64,000 bases of DNA from JASJAR01 sp039198225 (GTDB taxonomy: Bacteria > Pseudomonadota > Alphaproteobacteria > Rhodobacterales > Rhodobacteraceae). The notes under the pieces were generated by a model. That model did no database searches. It was not told the origin of the DNA and worked only from the letters and a program-made list of their open reading frames with translations. Shown here piece after piece: positions 8,559 to 17,232 of this stretch (the first letter of the stretch is position 1; every line of letters begins with the position of its first letter). The position numbers and the translations under genes were made by a program. The stretch is taken from the NCBI GenBank assembly GCA_039198225.1, contig JBCCTQ010000010.1:40615-104614 (forward strand), in the 5' to 3' direction.

Positions 8559-9649
8559 GCTAGGGCTTTGATCTTGAGGGCCACCGCCTCGGCCGCCTCC
8601 ACGGTCGTAGCCTGTCCGCCGATGTCGGATGTGATATGCCTGCGTTCGGCAATCACCGCGTCGACCGCGTCTTGCAAATTCCTTGCATGCTCGTTGAGGG
8701 CGGTGATCCCTTCGCGGGCCCCGAGCCAGTCGAGCATCATTGCCGCCGAAAGGATCATTGCGAATGGATTGGCAATACCTTGTCCCGCAATGTCGGGTGC
8801 AGAGCCGTGGCACGGCTGAAAGACAGCATGGTCATGGCCTATATCGGCCGACGGAGCGACCCCGAGCCCGCCCATCAATCCTGCCCCGAGATCGGACAGG
8901 ATATCGCCGAACATGTTCTCGGTGACCATCACGTCGAACATCCAAGGCTTTTGCACCATCCAAAGGGCCGCGGCGTCGACGTAGGCGTGGTCGGCTTGAA
9001 GGTCGCTTGCGCTTTGCATCTCTCGATCAAATACGTTGCGAAAGAAGGCAAAGGCGCGGAACACGTTCGCTTTGTCGACGCAGGTGACCCGTCCGGTGCC
9101 GGTACCATTGGCGTGCCGCTTTCGCCCCAGTTCGATTGCAAAGCGCACCAATTGCTCGGTCTTGTGTCGGGTGATCTTGAGGGTTTCTAAGGCTTCGTCC
9201 TCGGTGACCGACCCGTTTCCCCGCGAGAAAAAGAGACCTTCCGTACTTTCCCGTAGAAGGACGAAATCGACCGCGCGGTCTGGCGGGAGTTTGAGCGGGG
9301 TAAGCGAGTTCGGCGGGATCCGGACGGGGCGCACCCCGGCGAAAAGATCAAGCTCGGTTCGAAGATCGATCTGGGGGACGACTTCGGTCCCATCCGGATA
9401 ACGGATCGCCGGATCGCCCATGGCGGACAAGAGTACGGCATCGGCTGCCCGGGCGGCATCTACGGAGCTTTGGGGTAGGGCAGCCCCGCAGGCTGCGTAG
9501 TGCGATGCGCCCGCCGGCACGGTTTTGAAATCAAGATGATAATCCGGCGTGCCGGCGCTTATCCCATCTAGCAACTTTAGGGTCGGCGCCATTATTTCTG
9601 GCCCGATCCCGTCGCCTTCGAACACGGCTATTTCCAAAGCGCGCGACAT
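8555..9649 (-). CDS. Isocitrate/isopropylmalate/tartrate dehydrogenase-family enzyme
   Basis: This family oxidises and decarboxylates beta-substituted malates with NAD and a divalent metal. The 364-residue protein has the FEGDGIGPE start, a substrate-loop RESTEGLFFS, the VDKANVF lysine motif, a metal-binding TENMFGDILSDLGAGLMGG and the nucleotide loop PCHGSAPDIAG. The RESTEG loop departs from the leucine-biosynthesis pattern, and the gene sits beside a Gfo/Idh gene and divergent to a TTT transporter. A catabolic role on tartrate, malate or another 2-hydroxy acid is more likely than LeuB. The ribosome site GGAGGGGA precedes the ATG. Confidence 0.85.
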   Translation of the reverse strand: MSRALEIAVFEGDGIGPEIMAPTLKLLDGISAGTPDYHLDFKTVPAGASHYAACGAALPQSSVDAARAADAVLLSAMGDPAIRYPDGTEVVPQIDLRTELDLFAGVRPVRIPPNSLTPLKLPPDRAVDFVLLRESTEGLFFSRGNGSVTEDEALETLKITRHKTEQLVRFAIELGRKRHANGTGTGRVTCVDKANVFRAFAFFRNVFDREMQSASDLQADHAYVDAAALWMVQKPWMFDVMVTENMFGDILSDLGAGLMGGLGVAPSADIGHDHAVFQPCHGSAPDIAGQGIANPFAMILSAAMMLDWLGAREGITALNEHARNLQDAVDAVIAERRHITSDIGGQATTVEAAEAVALKIKALA

Positions 9650-9699
9650 TCACATCCCCTCCCTTACGCACCGCCCAGTGAGAGGCGGTTTCGCCGCGA

Positions 9700-9727
9700 T
9701 TGACAACGGCTTCTTTATGTATACATT
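9700..9727 (+). promoter_or_regulatory. Sigma70-like promoter with overlapping palindromic operator before tctC
   Basis: TTGACA at 9700-9705 is followed after 16 bases by TACATT. A perfect 10-bp palindrome, ATGTATACAT (9717-9726), overlaps the -10 element, in the position expected for a repressor. The TGTATACA core resembles GntR/FCD-type sites, but no such regulator is encoded nearby. Confidence 0.5.
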
Positions 9728-9765
9728 AATAAATGCAAAAAAATATGCAATGGGGAGGACATGTT

Positions 9766-10767
9766 ATGAAAACAATGCTGAAAACGATGGCACTCCTGGG
9801 GGCCCTTGGCGCCGGTGGGGCGTCGCTTGCCCAGGATTATCCATTCCGCGACATAACGACCGTGGTGGTCTGGGGCGCCGGCGGCGGCACAGATTCGATC
9901 AACCGCATGATCATGTCAGAGATGGAAGCTCATCTGCCGGTGGGGATCTCAGTGACCAATGTCACCGGCGGCGTGGCAGGATCGAACGGCATGGTCCATG
10001 TGATGAACCAGGCCGATGACGGATACACTTTGGTCGGTTTGAGCGAATCGAACGTGACCGCCGCGGTTCAAGGCGGGTGGGACGAGCGGTTCGACTTCTG
10101 GTTCCCCTTCATAGTCGGTGGCTCGCCCGATCTTATCTCAGTGCCCGCCGCCAGCCCCCATCAATCGCTCGAAGACCTGATCGCGGCCGCTGAAGCCGAC
10201 CCGGGCAAAGTGCCCGCCGCCGCTTCGGGTGCCGGATCGATCCACCATCTCAATCTTTTGGCGCTAGAGAATGGCACCGGTGCAACCTTCAATTTCATTC
10301 CCTATTCGGGTTCCGCACCCAGCCAAGAAGCGGCGCTCGCGGGCGAGGTCGAAGCGGTCGTGACCTCCCTGGCTGAGCAAGCCGCGTTGATCGAAGGGGG
10401 AGAGCTTCGCCCGCTTGCTATGCTTGTGCCCGATGCCAGCGAGATTGCGGGGAAATCCGTGCCGTCGGCTTTCGATCTTTATGACGGTCTCGACCAATAT
10501 CTCCCGCTGAGCCAATCCATCGGCTTTGCGCTCCATGCCAGCGCACCGGAGGATGCCAAAGCTGCTTTGGTCGGAGCGTTCGAGAAGGCCATGGCGGGCG
10601 ATACGGTCAAAACTTGGGCTGAAGAGAATAATTACGTACTGTCGGGTCTTTCGGGCGATGCGGCCACCAAGGTCTTTTCAACCCTCGAAGAGACCTTTGC
10701 CTGGACGCTCTTTGATCTTGGAGCCACCGAAGTTGATCCCACCACTCTGGGGATTGAGCGGCCCTGA
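9766..10767 (+). CDS. tctC: TTT-family periplasmic solute-binding protein
   Basis: TctC-type proteins bind organic acids in the periplasm and pass them to the TctAB membrane complex. The 333-residue protein has an N-terminal signal peptide ending near SLAQ, then DYPFRDITTVVVWGAGGG, typical of the start of the mature domain, and a SNGMVHVMNQ segment. ATG at 9766 has GGAGG seven bases upstream. An earlier in-frame ATG at 9733 would put that site inside the gene and spoil the signal peptide. A strong hairpin separates it from tctB. The ligand is probably a di- or tricarboxylate. Confidence 0.92.
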   Translation: MKTMLKTMALLGALGAGGASLAQDYPFRDITTVVVWGAGGGTDSINRMIMSEMEAHLPVGISVTNVTGGVAGSNGMVHVMNQADDGYTLVGLSESNVTAAVQGGWDERFDFWFPFIVGGSPDLISVPAASPHQSLEDLIAAAEADPGKVPAAASGAGSIHHLNLLALENGTGATFNFIPYSGSAPSQEAALAGEVEAVVTSLAEQAALIEGGELRPLAMLVPDASEIAGKSVPSAFDLYDGLDQYLPLSQSIGFALHASAPEDAKAALVGAFEKAMAGDTVKTWAEENNYVLSGLSGDAATKVFSTLEETFAWTLFDLGATEVDPTTLGIERP

Positions 10768-10779
10768 ACAGGGCCAGGT

Positions 10780-10803
10780 CGGGGCCCGGTTGGCCGGGCC
10801 CCG
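10780..10803 (+). terminator. GC-rich hairpin between tctC and tctB
   Basis: CGGGGCCCGG and CCGGGCCCCG form a 10-bp stem with loop TTGG. Only a short pyrimidine stretch (CTTTCTC) follows. It may act as a partial terminator or RNA-stabilising stem that raises binding-protein output over the permease. Confidence 0.7.
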
Positions 10804-10821
10804 CTTTCTCAGGAGGGGTTG

Positions 10822-11598
10822 ATGGGGAATACTGACATATCCGTGCTTCGGGCGCGGGATTTTTGGTCGGCTTTGGCTTTGATGGCCGGTTCTGGCTTTT
10901 TCCTTTTCAAGACTGCTGAAATCCCCTTTTTCAACACGGCCAATGCCGGAGTCCGGTCGGCTGAATGGTACAATTCGGCGGCCCTCGTGCCTTACGGGCT
11001 GTTCTCTTGCCTTTTTCTTTGCGGCTTTGGGCTCCTTGTCGTTTCGATCCGCGACGGCGGGGCCGCCCGGGCTTTCAACGCGGTGGGGCTCGCTATCGAT
11101 ACGGCCGAGCTCAACCGGATCGCAGCGATTGCGGTTTGCCTTCTTGCCTATATTGCGGGGTTGGTCCCGCGGGTGGATTTCATCATTGCAAGCGCATTGG
11201 TGCTGACAGCGCTTTTCTGGGGCTTTCACCGTGGCCAAGTGCGTGCGCGTTGGGGCGCGACAGGCCTCCTTGCGGCCCCAGCCCTTTATGCATTTCTCGT
11301 TCATACGCCCCAAAGCGAATGGCGTGCCAGTGATGACGATTGGGTGGCGCTCGGCTTTTGGGTGATCATGGTCGGTGCCATGCTCTCGGATGCCCGGCGC
11401 TGGCCTGAAGGGCGAGGCGTTGCCAAAGCCGTTGCGATTTTGTCCTTGGTGGTTCCGTTTCTTTTGGTCACCGCCATGGCCTTCGGTTTTCGCCAGAACG
11501 TGCCGGCGCGGTCGGGCGTAATATTTTCTCAGATCGAACTTGTCTTCTACACCGGGCTCCGCCCGTGGTGGCGGGCCACGTTTGGTGCGCCTGAGTAA
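10822..11598 (+). CDS. tctB: TTT transporter small membrane subunit
   Basis: This is the small integral-membrane partner of TctA. The 258-residue protein is hydrophobic and has several membrane segments, including an early ALALMAGSGFFLF helix and a paired C-terminal set (VAILSLVVPFLLVTAMAF). It is somewhat longer than classical TctB. ATG at 10822 follows AGGAGGGG; the preceding TTG is less likely. Its stop overlaps the tctA start (TAATG), so the subunits are coupled. Identification rests on position between tctC and tctA and on topology rather than on a catalytic motif. Confidence 0.85.
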   Translation: MGNTDISVLRARDFWSALALMAGSGFFLFKTAEIPFFNTANAGVRSAEWYNSAALVPYGLFSCLFLCGFGLLVVSIRDGGAARAFNAVGLAIDTAELNRIAAIAVCLLAYIAGLVPRVDFIIASALVLTALFWGFHRGQVRARWGATGLLAAPALYAFLVHTPQSEWRASDDDWVALGFWVIMVGAMLSDARRWPEGRGVAKAVAILSLVVPFLLVTAMAFGFRQNVPARSGVIFSQIELVFYTGLRPWWRATFGAPE

Positions 11599-13109
11599 TG
11601 GATTTCATGTTCGCCCAATTGGCCGGGTTTGGCACTGCGTTCCTCCATCTTGCCGGAGATCCTCTGACCTATGCTTATCTGATTGCGAGCGTCTTTCTCG
11701 GCATCGTTTTCGGTGCTTTGCCCGGGCTCACTGCAACCCTCGCGGTGACGATCCTCACCGGGTTCTTTGGCAATCGCGTTCCCCTCGACCAATCTTTGAT
11801 TGCACTGATCGGAGCCTATGTTGGCGCGATCTATGGGGGATCCTACCCGTCGATCCTCCTCAATATTCCAGGTACGGCGGCCAGCGCAGCCACGGCCATG
11901 GACGGTTATCCGTTGGCAAAGAAGGGGCGGGGCGGGGAAGCGCTCGGGCTCACCACCACGGCGAGCTTTCTCGGGACGCTCTTCGGAACGCTGTTTCTTC
12001 TCCTTTTCGTGTGGCTCCTTCTGGCGATCTCTCGCAACATCGCAAGCCCGGAAAAGGCGCTCCTTGCGCTCTTTGGGGTGCTTCTTTCGGGCACGCTGAT
12101 GTCGGAAGACATCCCGCTCAAAGGGTGGATCTCGGGGCTCATTGGGCTCTCTATGGCCATGGTGGGGCTTGATCCGATCCTTTCGGAAAACCGCTACACG
12201 TTCGGATGGTCGTACCTTTTATCGGGCTTCCAAGTGGTGCCGGTTCTGATGGGCGCCTTCGCGGTTCCACAGATTGTCGATGGTCTCCGGGCCACAGCAA
12301 TGGTGCGGGAGACACCGCGGGTCGGGCGGATCGTGCCGTCGTTTCGCGAGATCCTCCGGCGCCTTCCTGTGATCGGGCGATCCGGCGTTATTGGCACCGG
12401 GATTGGCGCCCTCCCCGGTGTCGGGGAAGACGTGGCTGGTTGGGTAAGCTACGGTGTCGGAAAAGCCGCCTCGCCCGATGGCGAGAGGTTCGGAAAGGGC
12501 AGTCTCAATGGTCTCATCTCGGCCGAAGCCGCCAACAATGCCGCCATCGGTGGTGCCCTCATCCCGCTTCTTGTCCTTGGTATACCTGGCTCGCCCCCGG
12601 CCGCTGCACTCCTCGGAGCGCTCAAGATCAACAAAGTCATCCCGGGGCCGACGATCGACCCCGCCCTCATCCTCCACATCGTTGCGATACTTGTTATGGC
12701 GTCGTTTACGATGATGTTGATGGGACTATTTACGGCCCGGATATTCATTCTCGTCCTGCGTATCCCATCGACGGTGTTCCTTCCCATCGTTCTTGTGCTC
12801 ACCACGATCGGAAGTTTCTCCGTGGGCGGCGGGATCAATGACCTTTACCTGATGTTGGGGGTGGGGGCTTTGGCAACGCTGATGGGCATCCTCAAATACC
12901 CCATCGCACCATTGGTGATCGGCGTGATCCTCGGCGGCCTCTTTGACGAGACATTTCGCCGGGCGCTCCTTGTTTCGGGCGGTGACATGAGCGTCTTTGT
13001 CACGCGGCCGGGCGCGGCGACGCTCCTATTCCTTAATTTCGCGCTCCTCCTATCGCAGGTCGGGCCGGTCAAACGCGGCATGGGTCGCCTGTGGGGCAGA
13101 GCCGCATGA
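11598..13109 (+). CDS. tctA: TTT transporter large permease subunit
   Basis: The 503-residue polytopic inner-membrane protein carries the strongly conserved TctA segments: LGIVFGALPGLTATLAVTIL near 34-53, AIYGGSYPSILLNIPGTAAS near 77-96, and the repeat-like PGVGEDVAGWVSYG and LGIPGSPPAAALLG in the second half. It forms the transport channel with TctB. The stop overlaps the next start in ATGA, so the two soluble enzymes that follow are translated with the permease, linking them to use of the imported compound. Confidence 0.94.
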   Translation: MDFMFAQLAGFGTAFLHLAGDPLTYAYLIASVFLGIVFGALPGLTATLAVTILTGFFGNRVPLDQSLIALIGAYVGAIYGGSYPSILLNIPGTAASAATAMDGYPLAKKGRGGEALGLTTTASFLGTLFGTLFLLLFVWLLLAISRNIASPEKALLALFGVLLSGTLMSEDIPLKGWISGLIGLSMAMVGLDPILSENRYTFGWSYLLSGFQVVPVLMGAFAVPQIVDGLRATAMVRETPRVGRIVPSFREILRRLPVIGRSGVIGTGIGALPGVGEDVAGWVSYGVGKAASPDGERFGKGSLNGLISAEAANNAAIGGALIPLLVLGIPGSPPAAALLGALKINKVIPGPTIDPALILHIVAILVMASFTMMLMGLFTARIFILVLRIPSTVFLPIVLVLTTIGSFSVGGGINDLYLMLGVGALATLMGILKYPIAPLVIGVILGGLFDETFRRALLVSGGDMSVFVTRPGAATLLFLNFALLLSQVGPVKRGMGRLWGRAA

Positions 13110-13396
13110 GTTACGCGGTGGTCGTGCGGTTCCACATCGGACCAGAGGCGTGGGAGGAATTTGTGGCACTCGTTAAAAACAATGCGCACTTGTCATTGCA
13201 GGAGCCCGGCTGCGTCCAATTCGACGTGCTCACCGATCCGGCACGACTGGGCGAGGTGTTCCTCTACGAGATCTACACCGACCGCGCCGCTTTCGACGCG
13301 CATCTGGCAACGGCTCACTTTGTCGACTTCGATGCCGCCTATCGAGATATGGTCAGCGAGAAGCAAGTAGAGACTTGGAAGGAGGTCAGGCAATGA
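13106..13396 (+). CDS. Antibiotic-biosynthesis-monooxygenase (ABM) domain protein
   Basis: This is a 96-residue single-domain protein of the ABM/quinol-monooxygenase type, a small dimeric ferredoxin-like fold. The pattern VVVRFHIGPEAWEEFVALV, a central EPGCVQFDVLTD and FLYEIYTDRAAFDAHLAT match the family. Such proteins oxidise quinols or act as small-molecule-binding auxiliaries. ATG at 13106 overlaps the tctA stop (ATGA) and the stop overlaps the next gene, so it belongs to the TTT operon. Function beyond the fold cannot be assigned. Confidence 0.82.
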   Translation: MSYAVVVRFHIGPEAWEEFVALVKNNAHLSLQEPGCVQFDVLTDPARLGEVFLYEIYTDRAAFDAHLATAHFVDFDAAYRDMVSEKQVETWKEVRQ

Positions 13397-14187
13397 TCTG
13401 GGAGGTTTATGCGGTCAAATACGCCGACAGACCCGGGCGGACCCGAGCGGACAGTTTTGTCTTTGATGATCACGCCTCGGATCCCCACGCCATGGATTAC
13501 TTCCTTTGGGTTCTCAAATCTGGTGGGCGGACCATCCTTGTCGATACGGGCTACGATGCCGAAGAAGCCGAGTCCCGTGGCCGGCCCATTCGCCGCGACC
13601 CCGGAGCGGCCCTGGCGCCCCTCGGTCTGCGTCCCGAGGACATCGACACGATCATTTGCACCCATCTCCACTACGATCATGCCGGCGGGCTCCACCAATA
13701 TCCTGGCGCTTGGATCCATTTGCAGACCACCGAGATGGCCTTCGCCACGGGACCTTGCATGTGCGACCCTACGATGAAGCTCCCATTTACAGGATCCCAT
13801 GTCTGCGAGGCGGTCATGCGGCTCCACCAAGGTCGCGTCCAATTCCACGAGGGTGACGGAGAAGTGGCCGACGGGGTGACCGTGCACCGGGTCGGTGGCC
13901 ATTCCCGAGGGCTCCAAGTTGTTCGCGTGCGGACGAACAAAGGATGGCTTTGCCTCGCGTCGGATGCGGCCCATTACTATGAAAACGTCTTTGAGCGGAA
14001 ACCTTTCCCGATCGTCATCGACCTCGAGGACATGGTCCGGGGCTGGGACCGGATTGAAGCTTTAGCTTCTGATCGAAATCTCCTCATTCCGGGTCACGAT
14101 CCCTTGGTCAGCACCCATTTCCCGGTGGGACCGGTGGATTATATCCGCCGCCTCGATTTGGGGCCGAGTAAGCCCCTGCCGACTTAG
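13393..14187 (+). CDS. Metallo-beta-lactamase-fold hydrolase (N-acyl-homoserine-lactonase-like)
   Basis: The 264-residue MBL-fold protein has THLHYDHAGG, the dinuclear zinc motif HxHxDH, at about 89-98, an earlier ILVDTGYD, a VGGHSRG third-histidine motif, and SDAAHYY with the bridging aspartate. PGHDP supplies the last histidine. The arrangement resembles AttM/AiiA-type lactonases, so the substrate is probably a lactone or ester, but quorum quenching need not be its role. It is translated with the TTT transporter and the ABM protein, suggesting that an imported or derived lactone is opened. GGAGG precedes the chosen ATG. Confidence 0.85.
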   Translation: MIWEVYAVKYADRPGRTRADSFVFDDHASDPHAMDYFLWVLKSGGRTILVDTGYDAEEAESRGRPIRRDPGAALAPLGLRPEDIDTIICTHLHYDHAGGLHQYPGAWIHLQTTEMAFATGPCMCDPTMKLPFTGSHVCEAVMRLHQGRVQFHEGDGEVADGVTVHRVGGHSRGLQVVRVRTNKGWLCLASDAAHYYENVFERKPFPIVIDLEDMVRGWDRIEALASDRNLLIPGHDPLVSTHFPVGPVDYIRRLDLGPSKPLPT

Positions 14188-14188
14188 T

Positions 14189-15571
14189 CTAGAGAATGCG
14201 GGTGAGGTAGAGGGCGAGGCCAGGAAGTAGGACGAGGACGCCCACCCGCACCAGCTCGATCGCAAAGAAAGGCGCAACGCCTCTGAAGATCGTGGCGATG
14301 TTGGTCATCGGCGAAAACGACTTGATCACGAACACGTTGAGGCCTACCGGCGGCGTGATCAGGCCCAATTCGACAACGATCAAAGCGAGAATGCCGAACC
14401 AGATCTTCAATTCTGCCGCATCCATGCCAAAGGCCGCGGTCTCGGCGTTGACGAAGGCACCGCCATTCAGCTCGATCAACACCGGCCAGAAAAACGGAAC
14501 GATCACCAGGATCATTGACAGGCTTTCCATAAAGCAGCCGAGCACGATAAGAATTAAGAGCATTAGCAAAAGGATCGTGTATGGGTCCATCGGCGAGGCG
14601 GCCGCCCAATCGCTGAGGGCTGTCGGGAGGTTCGTGCGCGCGAAAAAGCCTTTCAAAATGTCGGCCGCAAACAGGATGAAATAAATCATCGACGAGGTTT
14701 TGGCCGTGTCGAGAAGGGCAGACTTCAACCTGGTTGGTGTCAGCCCGTCTTCGGAAAAGGTACGGAGAAACGCGCCGTAAACGAGGATCAGAAAGACGCC
14801 GACTGCCGCGGCCGGTGTCGGCGTAAAGAGCCCCATGCCAAGGCCAAGAATAATCGATCCGAATATGAGCGCGACGGGCAAGAGCCTACGCAGGGCGCGT
14901 CGAATGTCCTCATCGGCCATGGGAGCCAGGGCGGGAGCTAGGTCAGGGTTCCGAGCGATGCGAAATTTGATCACGATCAGAAAGAACGCCACCGCGATGA
15001 GGCCCGGGACGATGGCTGCCTGAAACATCTCGATGATCGAGGCTTCGACCACGATCGCGTAGATCACCAAGGCCACCGAAGGCGGGATCAGGATGCCGAG
15101 CGTGCCGCCCGCCGCCAAAACGCCGGTCGAGAGACCTTCGTTGTAATTGAGCTTGCGCAATTCCGGCAGGGCGACCCGGCCCATGGTCGAAGCGGTTGCA
15201 ATCGAAGACCCGCTCACGGCGCCAAATCCGGCGCATGCGAGGATGGTTGCCATGGCGACCCCACCTCTGATTTTGCGGGTCAGAGCGCTTAGCCCGTGGA
15301 AGAGGTCGCGGCTCAGCCCGGTTTCGGCGGCAAGAAACCCCATCAAAACAAAAAGCGGCACGACGGAGAGGTCGTAATTGGCAACGCTATTCCAAAGTGC
15401 CGTTTTAAATTGGAGAAGATAGGGTCCGAATTTGATGAACGGGGAGGCCAGGCTCAACACCCATGTGCCGACAATGCCCGTGACAAGCATGGCCAGGGCA
15501 ACGGGGATGCGCAGCATGATCAGAACAAAAAGGGCGGCCAGACCGTAAACGCCGATCAGCTCACGGTCCAT
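14189..15571 (-). CDS. dctM: TRAP transporter large permease (DctM)
   Basis: The 460-residue inner-membrane protein has about a dozen hydrophobic segments. Family features include VPLFVLMGFLAAETGLS, the GFGAVSGSSIATASTMGR loop, LGILIPPSVALVIYA and the C-terminal ITPPVGLNVFVI motif. It is the sodium-coupled channel of the TRAP system encoded with the adjacent dctQ and dctP. ATG at 15571 overlaps the end of dctQ by 11 bases; the longer frame to 15742 is a shadow of dctQ. It ends two bases from the convergent MBL gene. Confidence 0.93.
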   Translation of the reverse strand: MDRELIGVYGLAALFVLIMLRIPVALAMLVTGIVGTWVLSLASPFIKFGPYLLQFKTALWNSVANYDLSVVPLFVLMGFLAAETGLSRDLFHGLSALTRKIRGGVAMATILACAGFGAVSGSSIATASTMGRVALPELRKLNYNEGLSTGVLAAGGTLGILIPPSVALVIYAIVVEASIIEMFQAAIVPGLIAVAFFLIVIKFRIARNPDLAPALAPMADEDIRRALRRLLPVALIFGSIILGLGMGLFTPTPAAAVGVFLILVYGAFLRTFSEDGLTPTRLKSALLDTAKTSSMIYFILFAADILKGFFARTNLPTALSDWAAASPMDPYTILLLMLLILIVLGCFMESLSMILVIVPFFWPVLIELNGGAFVNAETAAFGMDAAELKIWFGILALIVVELGLITPPVGLNVFVIKSFSPMTNIATIFRGVAPFFAIELVRVGVLVLLPGLALYLTRIL

Positions 15572-16073
15572 TGTCGGCCTCCGGAGTCTTGAAGAGCGCC
15601 TGAAGTGCGGCCAATGCCCAAAGAAGACAGGAGAACACGGCCGTGGGCATGAAGATCCAAACCGGCCAGCCGAGAACGGCCGTTTCTGTCCGGTCGCTGC
15701 GCACTTCCAAGGTCCCATGGGCGAGCATGGCCGCCAAGGCAAGGGCGACCACGGCCATCAGCACTGCGGAAAACACGTTGATCGCGCGGTCCGCCCAGGC
15801 CGGGGCTCTTTCCAAGAAAACATCTACTGCCGCATGGCCGCCGACCAGCTGGCAGTAGGGAAACATTGCCAGGGCCGCGACACCGACGAGCATCGTCACC
15901 CCGTCCTCATAGCCCGGTAAACCGGCCACGGACCCGCCCCAGATCCGCGCCAATGTGTTGGCCGTAAAGCCCGCCGCGTTGATCGCCGTGGCGAGGACGA
16001 TCACCAAGAGGAGCACGCCGCCGAGCAAAGCCCAAAGGGTGACAACGCGCCGGAACGCGTTGCCCCAAGCCAT
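15561..16073 (-). CDS. dctQ: TRAP transporter small permease (DctQ)
   Basis: The 170-residue protein has four hydrophobic segments, as expected for DctQ. The second contains MFPYCQLVGGHAAVDVFLE, matching the conserved Q-x-x-x-x-H-x-x-V-D/E-x-F pattern at the end of helix 2. It supports assembly of the DctM channel. It lies 16 bases after dctP and overlaps dctM, in the order dctP-dctQ-dctM read leftward. Confidence 0.9.
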   Translation of the reverse strand: MAWGNAFRRVVTLWALLGGVLLLVIVLATAINAAGFTANTLARIWGGSVAGLPGYEDGVTMLVGVAALAMFPYCQLVGGHAAVDVFLERAPAWADRAINVFSAVLMAVVALALAAMLAHGTLEVRSDRTETAVLGWPVWIFMPTAVFSCLLWALAALQALFKTPEADNGP

Positions 16074-16089
16074 GGGCGCGCGCGCTTTA

Positions 16090-17127
16090 CTACTGGCTAT
16101 GGGTGGCCACGGCGGCCCGCGCCTTTTCTAAGAGCGCTCCGCCGTCGATCCCATTTCCGTTGGCTTCCTCAAGCCAGCGCTGGGCAACCGCCTCGAACGG
16201 GGCATCGAACTCCGCGCTAGCCTCAGCAGTCAGTTCCGTGACGGCATTGCCAGCGTCCTCGGCCATTTTCTTGCCCACCGGCTCGATGTCGTTCCACGCG
16301 ACCCCCATATCGGCCGCGATCGCCATTCCCGAATGGTCGTCGATGACCTGTTTCAGATCGTCCGGCAGCCCGTCATAGGCCGCTTTGTTCATGGCAAACA
16401 AAAAGGTCGAAGTGCCAAACCGCGCGCCCTCGTTCAACTCAATGGACGCCTCGGTCAGTTCCGCAAGACCCAGGGGAATGGCGATCTCAAAGGGAACGAG
16501 GCCCGCATCCACCGTCTTTTTCGACAGCGCTTGGGGCAGGGCAGGGACGGGCATGCCGACCGGTTCTGCGCCGAGAGCTTCGAGCATCCAGGCTCCGGTC
16601 CGCGACGGGCTCCGGATCTTCATTCCTGAAATGTCCTCGAGTTTTTCGATCGATCCCGACGCGAGATGAAGCGCGTTGCCGGTGTGGACATGAACCAGGA
16701 TCGGGTGGACGTCTTGGAAGTCCGGCGCGAGATCGTCCATCATATCTTGGATCGCAAGATTGGTAGCTCGTGCGTCGCCCGCGTGAACGTTGGGCAGTTC
16801 AAAGACTTCGGTCAGCGGGAACGTCCCCGGGGTGTAACCCGGAACGGTCCACACCAAGTCAGCCACCCCGTCGCGCACTTGGCTGTAAAGCTGCGGGGGC
16901 GTGCCGCCTAGGGCCATTGCAGGGAAGATCTCAAACGCGATCCGGCCCCCGGATGCCTCTTCAACGGCCGCGACCCAAGGTTCGAGGAGAACCTTTTGAA
17001 CCGGAGCATTCGGGCTCACGAAATGGTGGATTGAGAAGGTGAATTCCTGAGCGAGGCTCGTGCCGGCCATGGCAAGCGCTGTTATCAGCGCCGAGGTTCC
17101 CGCAAGAGCTCTTGTGAATTTTCTCAT
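16090..17127 (-). CDS. dctP: TRAP transporter periplasmic binding protein (DctP)
   Basis: The 345-residue secreted protein has an N-terminal signal peptide ending near SLAQ. The mature part opens with EFTFSIHHFVSPNAPVQKV and contains GMKIRSPSRTGAWMLEALGA, the family region with the ligand-binding arginine, followed by PVGMPVPALPQALSKKTVDA. ATG at 17127 has AGGGAG upstream; the open frame to 17223 lacks a secretion signal at its start. It lies about 100 bases after the marR gene on the same strand, and divergent to hmgA. An aromatic or ring-derived acid from the tyrosine/homogentisate route is a reasonable guess for the ligand. Confidence 0.92.
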   Translation of the reverse strand: MRKFTRALAGTSALITALAMAGTSLAQEFTFSIHHFVSPNAPVQKVLLEPWVAAVEEASGGRIAFEIFPAMALGGTPPQLYSQVRDGVADLVWTVPGYTPGTFPLTEVFELPNVHAGDARATNLAIQDMMDDLAPDFQDVHPILVHVHTGNALHLASGSIEKLEDISGMKIRSPSRTGAWMLEALGAEPVGMPVPALPQALSKKTVDAGLVPFEIAIPLGLAELTEASIELNEGARFGTSTFLFAMNKAAYDGLPDDLKQVIDDHSGMAIAADMGVAWNDIEPVGKKMAEDAGNAVTELTAEASAEFDAPFEAVAQRWLEEANGNGIDGGALLEKARAAVATHSQ

Positions 17128-17232
17128 GTTGATCTCCCTAATGGCGTGAGGTTTTTCCGGCTTATTCTTTAGCTTTGCCAGCTCCTCCCTCGGCAGTCTC
17201 GCGCAAAGCCGACCAGGTCGCAACCTGACCGT

